A stretch of DNA of 64,000 bases from Siphonodentalium dalli (Eukaryota > Mollusca > Scaphopoda > Gadilida > Siphonodentaliidae): positions 153,501,043 through 153,565,042 of the forward strand of contig CP136069.1 in assembly GCA_032622095.1 (NCBI GenBank), given 5' to 3'. Below the pieces are notes generated by a model. That model did not search any database and had not been told where the DNA came from. It was given only the letters and a program-made list of their open reading frames with translations. Of this stretch, positions 31,530-41,459 are shown piece by piece (the first letter of the stretch is position 1; every line of letters starts with the position of its first letter). The translations under genes were made by a program, and so were the position numbers.

Positions 31530-32285
31530 TTGGTTACTGGCTTTGATCTGAACCTCAAGAGACATTCCTTATTTGTCATTGATAAAACACTACGAAGCAT
31601 TGCTAGACAATTGGAATCTATCAAACCAATCACAACTGGGTCAATAAGTGGCTCTCTCCTGATTGATTGTCCTAGGAAATTTCAATCTGACTCTCCTCTG
31701 CAGTTAACATATATTGCACAAACACCAGTGTTAGTCACTCCTCATAGAGCTGTGTTGAGAATCCGCCATATAGCTGATTCTTCTGAATCAGAAATATTGG
31801 CTGAATTGACAACACATGGAGTTAGAGAAGTCCGTATATTTCCAAAGACAGTTCATGGACAAAATATCCCTTTGAACGGTTATATTTTGACCGTCCATCG
31901 ATGCAAACATCCACTGACATTAAAGGTAGATTTAAGTACATAAGTACATGGACACATCTACTGAAGTTGAGAGTTACGCCAAAACCATTGTTGAGCCAGC
32001 TACAACACAATCTGCTCATGTTGATCATGTTGCTCCAAAACATGTTGGCCCTCATATCTTTTTAGTCTACAGTAACGACATCGTAGAAAATGTTACGAGC
32101 AATATAAGTCTTTTACCTCACGATATCAGTCGATTGAACACCCCACATTGGCCGTAGAAGTTATTAAAAACGACATCAGGCTGATATTCGAGTGGTCGAA
32201 AAATGGCAAGTTAAATTCAATCCCATCAAAACAGAGTCACTTCTGATATCCTGGAAAACCAACGCTATCGACCAACCACCGCTTC
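31530..32285 (+). pseudogene. Nimb/CR1-like LINE: ORF1 joined to RT by internal deletion
   Basis: ORF1 part (31530-31943): VLVTPHRAVLRIRHIADSSE, EILAELTTHGVREVRIFPK and IPLNGYILTVHRCKHPLTLK, the same ORF1 family as at 22.9 kb, stopping before the zinc knuckles. About 100 bp later the reading is RT: HIFLVYSNDIVENVT, then LPHDIS where the catalytic (Y/F)ADD box should be, so the active site is lost. It continues EWSK and, after a frameshift, WQVKFNPIKTESLLISW. All of ORF1's end, the endonuclease and half the RT are deleted. Confidence 0.82.
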
Positions 32286-32754
32286 ACGTTATGCAACCAA
32301 GAGCTAGGCGACGAATATCACATTGTACTGAAATGTCAGAGTCTTGTAGATATTAGAAAAAAATATTTGAAACCGTTCTATTATACTCGGCCAAACACAC
32401 ACAAATTAAACGCACTCTTCACGACAACAAATAGAAAAACGATAACTAATATCGCAAACTTCCTGCGCGAAGCCCAGCGTATGTATCATGGGACCCCCCT
32501 GAGGCAAAATTTACCGGCTTATCTCATAATTCTTTACCACCTCACACGACCCCCGCCACTGACCACCCCACCCACCACACCCTCGATATTACCATATGTT
32601 TATATTATATATCTTTCGAGTTAGTCTGCCCCCTTCTATTTAAACTGTATCGCATGCGCAACATTCTACTGCATTGAACATTATGTACTAATTATGTCTC
32701 AATTATGTCTATTCTATGACGATCTGAGTTAAATTAAAATATCTATCTATCTAT
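32286..32754 (+). mobile_element. Second LINE 3' end nested in the RT
   Basis: CNQELGDEYHIVLKC, then KKYLKPFYYTRPNTHKLNAL and ANFLREAQRMY, is the C-terminal zinc-like region of another CR1-like LINE. A 3' untranslated region follows and a (ATCT)n tail ends near 32754. The host RT resumes immediately with KHLGLTFNGDGTWH. CTTCA occurs at both junctions and may be part of the target duplication. A 5'-truncated retroposition into an older LINE. Confidence 0.78.
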
Positions 32755-33532
32755 CTTCAGCACATAAGCACCTTGGTCTAACTTTTAATGGGGATGGTAC
32801 CTGGCATGATACTATAGCTGATATTGAAAATCGAGCTCCAAGTCAACTTTATATACTGAGGATGTATAAATTCATTGTGGACAGGAGAACCCTGGAACGC
32901 ATATACTTATCTTACATCCGTCCAGTAATGGAGTACGCTTCATCAGTATGGGATACTTGTACAGATGAGGATTCAAGCTATCTCGAGGACATCCAACGCG
33001 AAGCCGCGCGATTTGTCACAGGGAATACTAGAAGCTGTAGTAAGGAATCTTTATTACGAGAAACCGTCTGGGACACACTTTTGAGAAGAAGAGATAAAGC
33101 AAACCTTTCATTTTTTTTTAAATGCGTAAGCGAGACATGCCTCATTAATTATATACACTTGTCCCGCTGGTATCTGGAAGCCAAACCAATTACGACTTCA
33201 GACAAAAAGGTCTCAGGCGCACCCGTTTTCTTGCGACGAGATATGGAAATTCATTCCTACCAGCTACCGTAAAACTATGGAATAGCCTTCCACCAGAAAC
33301 GAAAAGTTCTGACTCACTTTCAGTATTCAAGAGATATATCTCTAAAGATCTCAAAACTAAACCGTCATACAACGTTTACAAGACCAGTCAAATCTACAAC
33401 TGTCGTCTGAGATCCTATTGCAGTAACATAAATGTTCGGCGATCTACCGTTCCCCACAATCGCAGAATGGATTATTATTTAGGTGATTGCAAAACTGACC
33501 ATATTGCTTACTTCAATGTCCGATTTACATAA
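32755..33532 (+). pseudogene. Nimb/CR1-like LINE: RT C-terminal part
   Basis: Continuation of the element at 31530. HKHLGLTFNGDGTWH (thumb start), then RIYLSYIRPVMEYASSVWDT, YLEDIQREAARFVTGNTRS and a frameshift near 33205. After the shift RYGNSFLPATVKLWNSLPPE and FNVRFT lead to a TAA at 33530-33532. Motif order and spacing match the C-terminal third of CR1/L2/Nimb ORF2 proteins. Confidence 0.85.
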
Positions 33533-33825
33533 CAGAGAGAGATAACTGTTTCGTGGGTCATGATATGACATTAAACATGAACACTTTGCTTAATGGATCG
33601 GTTAACTTAACATACAGTGAAAATGCAGTCATTTGTTTAGAAAGTTTTACACGATGATTGAAGTGAACTTTGAAAAAAACACCAACAATTATTTACAGGT
33701 TGAAGCAATGAGTGAACGATGACTTTCTGTGACACTCACCTGACCGTCGACTTGAAGCATTGATAAAGGCTCAGACAAGATTCATCAAACATCATAAATA
33801 TCTTGTCAATGCAAAGTCGGACGTT
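33533..33825. other. LINE 3' flank; nothing recognised
   Basis: Short stretch after the LINE stop; may hold its 3' untranslated region. No clear tail is visible. Confidence 0.35.
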
Positions 33826-33855
33826 TTAACCCTTTACCCAACAGAACGGCCATGT

Positions 33856-33924
33856 GCCAATGCATTCTCTTATATATGCGAGTCGACCATAGGTCGCCTC
33901 GCATATATAAGAGAATGCATTGGC
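33856..33924. repeat. 69-bp palindrome (family A copy 2, first)
   Basis: Starts GCCAATGCATTCTCTTATAT; centre TCGACCATAGGTCGC; perfect 27-bp arms. Confidence 0.96.
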
Positions 33925-34017
33925 TTAACACATATTAAAAATGATCAAATTGTCAAAGAATGTAGAAAATATTATAAGAACAAATGGTAAAAAGTGTTAA
34001 AAAAAGATTTTGTTTAG

Positions 34018-34086
34018 GCCAATGCATTCTCTTATATATGCGAGGCGACCTATGGTCGACTCGCATATATAAGAGAATGCATTGGC
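34018..34086. repeat. 69-bp palindrome (family A copy 2, second)
   Basis: Inverse orientation (centre GCGACCTATGGTCGA), followed by CACAGGGC. The spacer to the first palindrome is 93 bp of AT-rich DNA, longer than in copies 1 and 3. Confidence 0.96.
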
Positions 34087-34227
34087 ACAGGGCATAACTG
34101 TAACCATCACAATGTGGTCAATGAACCGGTTCCAATGATATCCATATTTGTATGGTTTTATTGAGACAGACCGAAGATATTTTAGGCTGTTGAAGCTTTA
34201 TTTGGGCGTTTTTGGCCGGTTTGTTAA

Positions 34228-34810
34228 ACCAACATATTGTAAACAACAACTGACCGAAATATTTAAAACACCGACAAGGAGAAACGCGGCAGCCAGATTA
34301 CGAATAAAAGTTGATATTTAAAAGATATGATTATTCAACAAAAAGGAAGGGATTAACTTTCCAAGTTACTCATGTTGTTGATCATATTTTGCAGACGTTT
34401 GTGCTGACGCAGATAAAGTATATCAGGGAGGCCATATAGATCACCATCCTCGCTCATCTCGAGTACCACTTCCAGTCAGGATCCTGATTTTTAATTGGCA
34501 CTCTCAGTTTGCTTGGGTTCTCCACCTACTATCAAGGAGTTCAATGATTCGAGATGATTACTCCTTTTCCTGATAACATGAAGACATTTCTGTGTATATT
34601 CCACGACAATTGGTCACTTTGTGTGCAACACATTTGGCATAGTGTTACTTGTTCATATACAGCCACGTTTCACTATGACGCAAGCAATACGTTGGTTGGA
34701 GTATTCCATGATTGGTGTGCCGACAAGAGCGATGCTTATAATGCCAACACAAAACAAACCTCGGGATACAACATTCAACTGTTTTAGACTGACAATTAGT
34801 GTCATATATA
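34228..34810. other. Intergenic; nothing recognised
   Basis: Frames of 77 and 64 codons at 34554-34815 overlap in different phases and have no domain. No RNA gene recognised. Confidence 0.4.
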
Positions 34811-35231
34811 TGTGACCCGCCATATCAAATCCAGTCGTAAGTCGGGATTTTTTTTACCATAGGTCGCCTCGCATATATAAGAGAATGCATTGGCCTAACA
34901 ATTTTTATCATTTTTTTTAAACAAATGTTTCTTACAATTTTTAGGACATAAAATAAAAAACATCCATTACCCTGCAGGGAGCCCCACACATATATAGAAG
35001 TATATAGAAGAGTGTCGTCTGCTCATTTTTGTCTGGGGCTCTGTATGGGTGAAATTATAAAATTGTTAAATAAATACAAGAAAAAATTATTAAAATTGTA
35101 AAAAATTGTTATGCTAATACATTCTCTTATATGTGCGAGGCGACCTATGGTCGACTCGCATATATAAGAGAATGCATTGGCACAGGGTAAAAAAATCCCG
35201 ACTTACGACTGGATTGATATGGCGGGTCACA
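34811..35231 (-). mobile_element. Family B nested-palindrome MITE, copy with one arm deleted
   Basis: Ends TGTGACCCGCCATATC and GATATGGCGGGTCACA, with TATAT on both outer flanks as a possible target duplication. The centre (CCTGCAGGGAGCCCCACAC...TGCTC) is inverted relative to the copy at 36786. The left palindrome has lost one arm: TTTACC joins directly to ATAGGTCGCC (34857-34893 remains). The right palindrome is complete at 35113-35181. Confidence 0.9.
35113..35181. repeat. 69-bp palindrome (family B, 34811 copy)
   Basis: Complete module with three arm substitutions (GCTAATACATT start; ATGTGC for ATATGC) and the standard centre GCGACCTATGGTCGA. Confidence 0.93.
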
Positions 35232-35409
35232 TATATGTACATATTTGTCGTTTCTATATATGCTCTCCAAATGTCATGGAGGTGAACAATAAGCACAATA
35301 CAAAATGAAGCAACATCGACCCAATTTTCAGTACACAACAAGCTACAGACTTCGGTGTGTGGGCGTTTGTGTACAATAAATATGGAACCGTGATACAATT
35401 ATAATAGTC

Positions 35410-35487
35410 ACAGCATATATAAGAGAATGCATTGGCACAGGGTAAAAAAAATCCCGACTTACGACTGGATTTGATATGGCGGGTCAA
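35410..35487 (-). mobile_element. Family B right-end fragment
   Basis: CATATATAAGAGAATGCATT then GGCACAGGGTAAAA and ATCCCGACTTACGACTGG, ending TATGGCGGGTC. This is half a palindrome plus one terminal repeat; the rest of the element is missing. Confidence 0.88.
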
Positions 35488-35599
35488 ATATATAAACATC
35501 GTCCAACCCATCGTCCAATGGTGTTGTTCAAAGTGGTTATTAGAACCTCTATTTTGTTAGTACTCCAACAAGTAGCGCCCCTAGAGGTTTTGCACCTAT

Positions 35600-35815
35600 A
35601 CAGAGCCCCAGACAAACATGAGCAGACGACACTATTCTATGTGCTTCTATATATGTGTGGGGCTCCCTGCAGGGCAATGGATGTTTTTTATTTTATGTCC
35701 TAAAAATTGTCAAAAACATTTATTTAAAAAAATTGTTAGGCCAATGCATTCTCTTATATATGCGAGGCGACCTATGGTCGACTCGCATATATAAGATAAT
35801 GCATTGGCACAGGGT
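35600..35815 (+). mobile_element. Family B centre plus right palindrome fragment
   Basis: Begins with GAGCCCCAGACAAACATGAG and runs through the family centre to the palindrome at 35740-35808 and CACAGGGTA, then diverges without the terminal repeat. The fragments at 35410 and 35600 could be one rearranged element. Confidence 0.88.
35740..35808. repeat. 69-bp palindrome (35600 fragment)
   Basis: Full module, one arm mismatch (AAGATAATG for AAGAGAATG); centre GCGACCTATGGTCGA. Confidence 0.95.
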
Positions 35816-36081
35816 ATAGTTATACATTTTTACAAAGATGGATTACCTCGATATATCATGCTCGGAAGTGATCAGAATACTTGTCTGCTGTGTGTAGTTC
35901 ATATATTCTCCGTGGAAAACATTATCATTAGACATTGATCGCATAGAACCCACCACAACTTATTAATAATTAAAGGTAGCAGTTTGTGGCCGTTTTATTC
36001 ACAAAGCCTGATGTCAGTGGATGTGATGGTAGCAATTTATACTCTCTTAGAACAGTTTATGTTTCCCTAGACATATATAGA

Positions 36082-36227
36082 GGATATGAAATTAGTGTTT
36101 CTCTCATATGATATTTATGAAACGAGTCTAAGAATGTTCAGTTTTCTCGAGCCTCCGGCGAGAGAAAACTGAAAATTCGTGACGAGTTTCATAAATATCA
36201 TATGAGAGAAATACGAATTACATATTC
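36082..36227. repeat. Foldback with CGAGCCTCCGGCGAG loop
   Basis: Arms containing TTTCTCTCATATGATATTTA, TGAAACGAGTC and TTCAGTTTTCTC are mirrored on the right and close on CGAGCCTCCGGCGAG. The right side is followed by CATATTCTATTTATCATATG. CATATTCTATTTATCGTAT recurs at 36461, possibly the other end of a ~400-bp element. Confidence 0.85.
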
Positions 36228-36785
36228 TATTTATCATATGACACCTATAAATTGATTATGATGTCCAAAACGCACACAAATCACTAAATAGCTATATGTC
36301 ATCGGCAGCAAAAGGTTAATGTGACGTCACTTCATTGCACCGGAAGCCCAATTACACCTGGTGAACTAGCAGAAATAATATGCACGCGAAGATATAGTGC
36401 GCTATTCTGTTCTCAGTTTGTGACATTATATCGTATGTTTATTAGATAAATACGAATTACATATTCTATTTATCGTATAACAATGTCCAAAACTATATAT
36501 TTCAAGATTATAATTGCAAGAATTTCGGCATCGCGTTGATTGACGCGCACGAATTTGACCTTCATTTAGTTAGAGATGCGACTCGGCCCAGGCTGCCATT
36601 CAGTCAATCAGAACACACATTTTGTCAACAAACCAATCAAATTATCGGAAGGTGATATGAACTAGTAATTGATATGAAATTGATTTATGACATACTTTCC
36701 AACGTAAATAATGATTGAGTCATATGATAAAATTGTTTATGAGGAAATACACTCAATTTGTGCCCAAAGTATCCTAATTATTGAG
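36228..36785. other. Intergenic, possibly the body of the 36082 element
   Basis: No coding frame. GAATTACATATTCTATTTAT at 36214 and 36453 repeats the foldback flank. Nothing else recognised. Confidence 0.35.
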
Positions 36786-36836
36786 TGTGACCCGCCATAT
36801 CAAATCCAGTCGTAAGTCGGGATTTTTTTACCCTGT

Positions 36837-36905
36837 GCCAATGCATTCTCTTATATATGCGAGTCGACCATAGGTCGCCTCGCATATATAAGAGAATGCA
36901 TTGGC
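36837..36905. repeat. 69-bp palindrome (family B reference, left)
   Basis: Perfect 27-bp arms, centre TCGACCATAGGTCGC, identical to the left palindromes of family A copies 2 and 3. Confidence 0.97.
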
Positions 36906-37124
36906 CTAACAATTTTTTACAATTTTAATAATTTTTTCTTGTATTCTTTAACAATTTTATAATTTCACCCATACATAGCCCCAGACAAACATGAGCAGAC
37001 GACACTATTCTATATGCTTCTATGTATGTGTGGGGCTCCCTGCAGGGTAATGGATGTTTTTTTATTTTATGTCCTAAAAATTGTCAGAAACATTTATTTT
37101 AAAAAAATGATAAAAAATTGTTAG

Positions 37125-37193
37125 GCCAATGCATTCTCTTATATATGCGAGGCGACCTATGGTCGACTCGCATATATAAGAGAATGCATTGGC
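37125..37193. repeat. 69-bp palindrome (family B reference, right)
   Basis: Perfect arms, centre GCGACCTATGGTCGA; the mirror of the left one. Confidence 0.97.
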
Positions 37194-37246
37194 ACAGGGT
37201 AAAAAAAATCCCGACTTACGACTGGATTTGATATGGCGGGTCACAA

Positions 37247-38153
37247 ATGTCAAGTTAGATTTTGAAGGATATTGCATCTTACAATATGAATGTCAGACCA
37301 GACATGTGACCATGTTGATGGTTGTTCGAGGCAGTTAGATATGAACTTGTAAAGCATAAACTCCAAGAAAATTTGAATTGGATTGAATTCACTGTGCAAT
37401 TCAGCATTCCGTATGAATGCTTATCATAATTCGATCAACGAATGCGGAGTCGGTTGTCCAAGATGTTAGCATTTCACATATTTTGTTCTGGGATTCAATT
37501 CTTATGCATGGCTTCATATCTTGTTAGTATATATGCAATGCTATGTTGTAGTTGCTGTTCGTCGTTGCTCTTCTAACCACATAATTATGTTGTGCTATTC
37601 CTCAGTAACAAGTTCACAGTTTTTGTATCAATAAGTTTAATTGATATGCCACATTGTATCATTAGACCAAAATCCACAGTGCTTTTAAATTAGATTCTGT
37701 GTTGTTGTTGCTGTTGTTGTTGTTATTATAATTTTCGTTGTTGTAACTGGATGTTTGAAATCCCGAATACACCTTTGATTCCGTGTACATTTATACTTTT
37801 TGAAGACTGAACTTTGTGAGCAAAGCAGGTCAAATATTTAAGTTGTTATTTGAAGAGTGTTAAACTTTTGAGTATTTTCGCAGCCATTTTAGTTGCCATT
37901 TTTGTTATCAAATTCAACGAATGGTCCAAGTTTATATTAACACGAACTGCACATGCATATGTCTAGTTCAGAAAGACGCTATAACATCTTTCAAATGGAT
38001 ACAATAAGCATTTCTGCCAAATAAGATACCAAATACTGATCTTGATTGATTCAGTTCATTTTCAATAAATTCATTTGACCTTTAGACCTTTGACTGTTGC
38101 ACAAATCGGTGCAGATATCTGAACGACGCCATTCCTGTTTCAAGTGATATATT
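37247..38153. other. Intergenic; nothing recognised
   Basis: A GTT-type simple repeat lies at 37700-37740. No supported gene. Confidence 0.4.
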
Positions 38154-38681
38154 GAGAAAGTCCAACGCAGAGCAACAAAACTAGTTCCTACTTTAAAACA
38201 TTTACCATATGAAGACAGACTTGAAAAACCAAGGATTCTCACCATGCAATACAGAGAACACAGAGGAGATATGATAGAATGCTACAAAATATTCAATACA
38301 TACAACCCGGAAGTAGCAAATATACTAACACGGAACTCCGAATCCAAAACCAGAGGCCACAACTTCAAACTGTTTCTAGAAGGGGCAACCAGAGACACAA
38401 GAAAAAATACTTTTAGTCAGAGAGTTGTGGAGCCCTGGAACCAACTAGCAGAAGAAGTGGTCAACGCCGATACATTAAATCACTTCAAAAATAGACTCGA
38501 CGATTATTGGAAAGAACAGGAGGTGGGACTTGATTACAAAGCTAAACTAGGGATGACAAGTTCTCAGACGAGTCGGGCGTTGGCTAGACTCAAAAATATA
38601 GGGCCTGAATTTGATGAATTCTGGGAACCACACAGAAGACGTGGACATAGTGACACAAGCCAGCGTCCACTAACAGCATAA
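38154..38681 (+). pseudogene. LINE RT C-terminal fragment
   Basis: An open frame of 175 codons without its own start: EKVQRRATKLVPTLKHLPYE, RILTMQYREHRGDMIECYK, FSQRVVEPWNQLAEEVVNA and HFKNRLDDYWKEQ, then TAA at 38679-38681. This is the conserved C-terminal region after the RT of CR1/Rex-like LINEs. 5'-truncated with no stops or shifts, so it is younger than most LINE debris here. Confidence 0.83.
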
Positions 38682-40229
38682 GGTATCATAAGGATATGGA
38701 TCATATGGATATTTTCATATAGTACACGTCGAAATATGTTAGATTCTAATTACTCTACCCCAAAACACTCCGACATTTCTTTCTCGATTCGACGACCATT
38801 GGGAATACCTGATTATTTTTTTTTAGATTTACCACCGTGTCTTCAACATGGACCTTTAGTATGCTGTATAGCCAATATATTTTTCTAATGAAAAAGTTAT
38901 AAATCAATTATGTTCTAATTTGTTCTAGGTTATATGATATTTTGGGTATATTGACTTGACTATATATAGTAGAATAGTAGCAATATAATCTTGTCTATAA
39001 CAGTCCGGTAGTGATCAGTTTCCCCAATAAATACGCGATAGTAGCAACCAATGCACGGACGTTAACTGTTTTCAGTTGTTTTACTCTGGATCGCACGTCA
39101 CGCGCGTTAGATCAGTAATAGTTTCAGATCAATTTAGAAGATAACCAGGTCATGTGTCTGTATACGCTGACCTGTCCTTCCCAGTTAAAGGTACTCAATC
39201 CGAATTAGCGCTCGCAAATGACTATTTCCTTGGTTTCGGGGGTAAACAATATTTGATTCGAGTCGAGGAACCCACCCATCAAAGCTAGGAGTGATCAGAT
39301 ATCGATGTTTGAAATCTATTACTAGTATTTTAATTTTAAGTGGCTCAGTAAACTGTCGACGTGAAGCACTTATCTGACCAGATAGCTGATGAAGATGATA
39401 ACGCTAACATCCAGTGGCTTTTTGTGTCAGATATTTGACAAAGCTGGCAAAATTTCGTTGAACAAAACGTTGATAAATAACAGGTTTTGGTGAATTTTAT
39501 ACTATAGTTGACTGTGGTTAGCATTATTTTTGGGCAATTAATCGATTCTGATAACTGAAGCGGCATTTCAAAAAATAAAATTGTTGTTGGATTCTGATGA
39601 TGTGGGGACCATCGAATCAGATTGAGTACCTTTAATATATGATTGCACGATCAGTTTGACCTATATATATTTCCCGACCATTCACTGCAGGGGTGCGAGC
39701 TGGGTGGGGCCCTCTGGTTGGTTGCACCTCGGTGCCAATTTCTTCAATTTATACCATATACAAGTATTTGTGCAGTGCACGATTTTTTGGGGAGGGTAGC
39801 AAGTGACGCAGGAAATTGTTCACCATACAAACTCTACGCCGTCGATCGCCCGGGCTGGGTTGGTGGGTGCTTATCGGGGTCGCGGTGCTGCGGTGGCTGG
39901 TTGGGATAATTCTTTATATAAATATGTTTGTATTTGAACGCAGCGGGCAGTGGAGCACTGTAGCACTATTATACCACTGGTTGTGGTAATTTAAGTGAAA
40001 AATAAGCAGGTGAAAATCCGTGATCCGCATCACACATCTAGAAGAGATTGGGCCGAGAAACATTTTCTCACCGATGAACTGTCTCCGGTATGGTGTCTTT
40101 AAAGATATTTCATTTCTTCCCGAAAGCGCTTCGAAAACCAAATTTTTATTCAGCTAATTTTCATGGCACGTTTCAGTCATAATTGTCAAAACACCCAAGG
40201 GAACTATCTGGTGTTGCACATATTTCAAT
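38682..40229. other. Intergenic; nothing recognised
   Basis: Frames up to 88 codons (39643-39909 on plus) lack recognisable motifs. Downstream of the LINE stop there is no clear tail. No RNA gene recognised. Confidence 0.4.
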
Positions 40230-40434
40230 TTAAAGTGACGTGAAACACTCCGGAAGGGTGATCAAATAGAAATGGAAAATAATTTTGCTCTATCAATAGA
40301 ATGGTACGATAGATTTGATTGAGATTTTCGGTGATGTTAGTAGAATTCTACATTCCTCCAGTTTGCGCAGTACCTAAATACTATATATTTTTTTCAGTTT
40401 CATTCACGCACCCGATTAAGTCCATAACATGTCT
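40230..40434 (+). mobile_element. Family C MITE, deleted copy
   Basis: TTAAAGTGACGTGAAACACT at 40230 matches the family C left end. After about 60 bp it jumps to the right portion (ATTTTCGGTGATGTTAGTAG, TCAGTTTCATTCACGCACC) and ends near CATGTCTTCAAC, where TTAA has mutated. About 170 bp of the interior is missing. Confidence 0.75.
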
Positions 40435-40505
40435 TCAACCTTTCTGTACTAAATACTCATTGGCGAGTAGTTCCCTTATAGGACATCTTCAGATAATATG
40501 TTTGT

Positions 40506-40860
40506 TTAAAGGCACGGATGGCGTTCGTTGCAGAACTATTCATATTTGTTCAAATCGCTATCAACAGAAGGAATATTAAAATACAGATAGTTTTGTTCAT
40601 ATGCCAAACATAATCAGCGCGTAAATAATATATTGTCGTCAAGACGTACGATGGTGTACGTAAATAAGAGCCTGCTCGTGTTACAGAGGTTTTTCTTCTG
40701 TTTACCTAACACAACGCAATTCTATTGGTTAATCACACACAAATGATATAAACGCTCTTTATTATTTCCATATCAGGAAAACAGTAACAAATAACGCTCT
40801 TTATGTTTACCATATCCGGATCTAAACAAAAGTCAGGTTCTGTAACGTTTTAAACTTTCT
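40506..40860 (-). mobile_element. Family D MITE, truncated copy 4
   Basis: Reverse orientation: TTAAAGGCACGGATGGCGTT at 40506, then TTCATATTTGTTCAAATCGC and GCCAAACATAATCAGCGCG. AACGCTCTTTATTATTTCC near 40753 and AACGCTCTTTATGTTTACC near 40795 follow, and it is lost near 40860. Downstream at 40931 and 40970 two further ATAAAG(A/G)GCGT motifs occur outside the recognisable element. Confidence 0.78.
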
Positions 40861-41459
40861 GCCCTTGTATTATCTTGTCGCCTTGGACCCTTAGTAGTAA
40901 TTTCCACATTGTATCGTGCATGTCGGACACGATAAAGAGCGTTCTTTGTTAGTATATCCTGGTGTGGTAAAATAAAGGGCGTATAATATCAGTCTGTGTG
41001 GAAAATGTCAGATATGACTTATAAGTGAGTGTTTTCTCCAAATTATATGAAGTTGTATATCTATCGGTATTTCGTATATGCATTTACCTGTACTATTACC
41101 CTTTCTAAACTGCGTACACAGTATACATAATTTGTTTTCAAATGAGCCTTGCCAGTTGCTATATGTATATGTTTAGTTTCAGGTTGCAGATATTTAGTAT
41201 AGTCGTGGTACGCGAATTGATAACCAGAAAGATAATGATAGGAAAGGGGGTTTTGTGTTAAAAGATGCAGGGAAATCCGCAGAGATACTACATATACCCC
41301 TTTCTCGACTTTCGAATATATTTGATCGGATATGCAATCAACTCCTACGTTTTGTAGCATCGCGATGCGAAACACTTGGTCTATTATAACAAATATGCAG
41401 GAATAAAATGAAGCAATTTCTGTCAAAGGCAGATGTGACAGGGTAATGCTATATTGCGA
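40861..41459. other. Intergenic; unsupported 159-codon minus frame
   Basis: A minus-strand frame of 159 codons spans 41061-41540 and runs into the foldback at 41499. It has no domain, is rich in S, Y, I and V, and its start lies in the mobile element, so I do not call it a gene. Confidence 0.4.

Larger units (their letters stand above)
33826..34227 (-). mobile_element. Family A nested-palindrome MITE, copy 2
   Basis: Opposite orientation to copies 1 and 3. TTAACCCTTTACCCAACA begins at 33826. Palindromes lie at 33856-33924 and 34018-34086, then the reversed unique part (AGACAGACCGAAGATATTTT) ends GGCCGGTTTG-TTAA near 34227. About 12 bp of the terminal inverted repeat is deleted at that end, just inside the TTAA. 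Confidence 0.88.
36786..37246 (+). mobile_element. Family B nested-palindrome MITE, complete reference copy
   Basis: TGTGACCCGCCATATCAAAT at the left is mirrored at the right (ATTTGATATGGCGGGTCACA). The inverted ends run inward about 120 bp through CAGTCGTAAGTCGGG, a T-run, ACCCTGTG and a whole palindrome each (36837-36905, 37125-37193). The centre has GAGCCCC/A and TGGGGCTC short arms around GAGCAGACGACACTATTC. Non-coding. No TTAA, so its target preference differs from family A. Confidence 0.93.
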
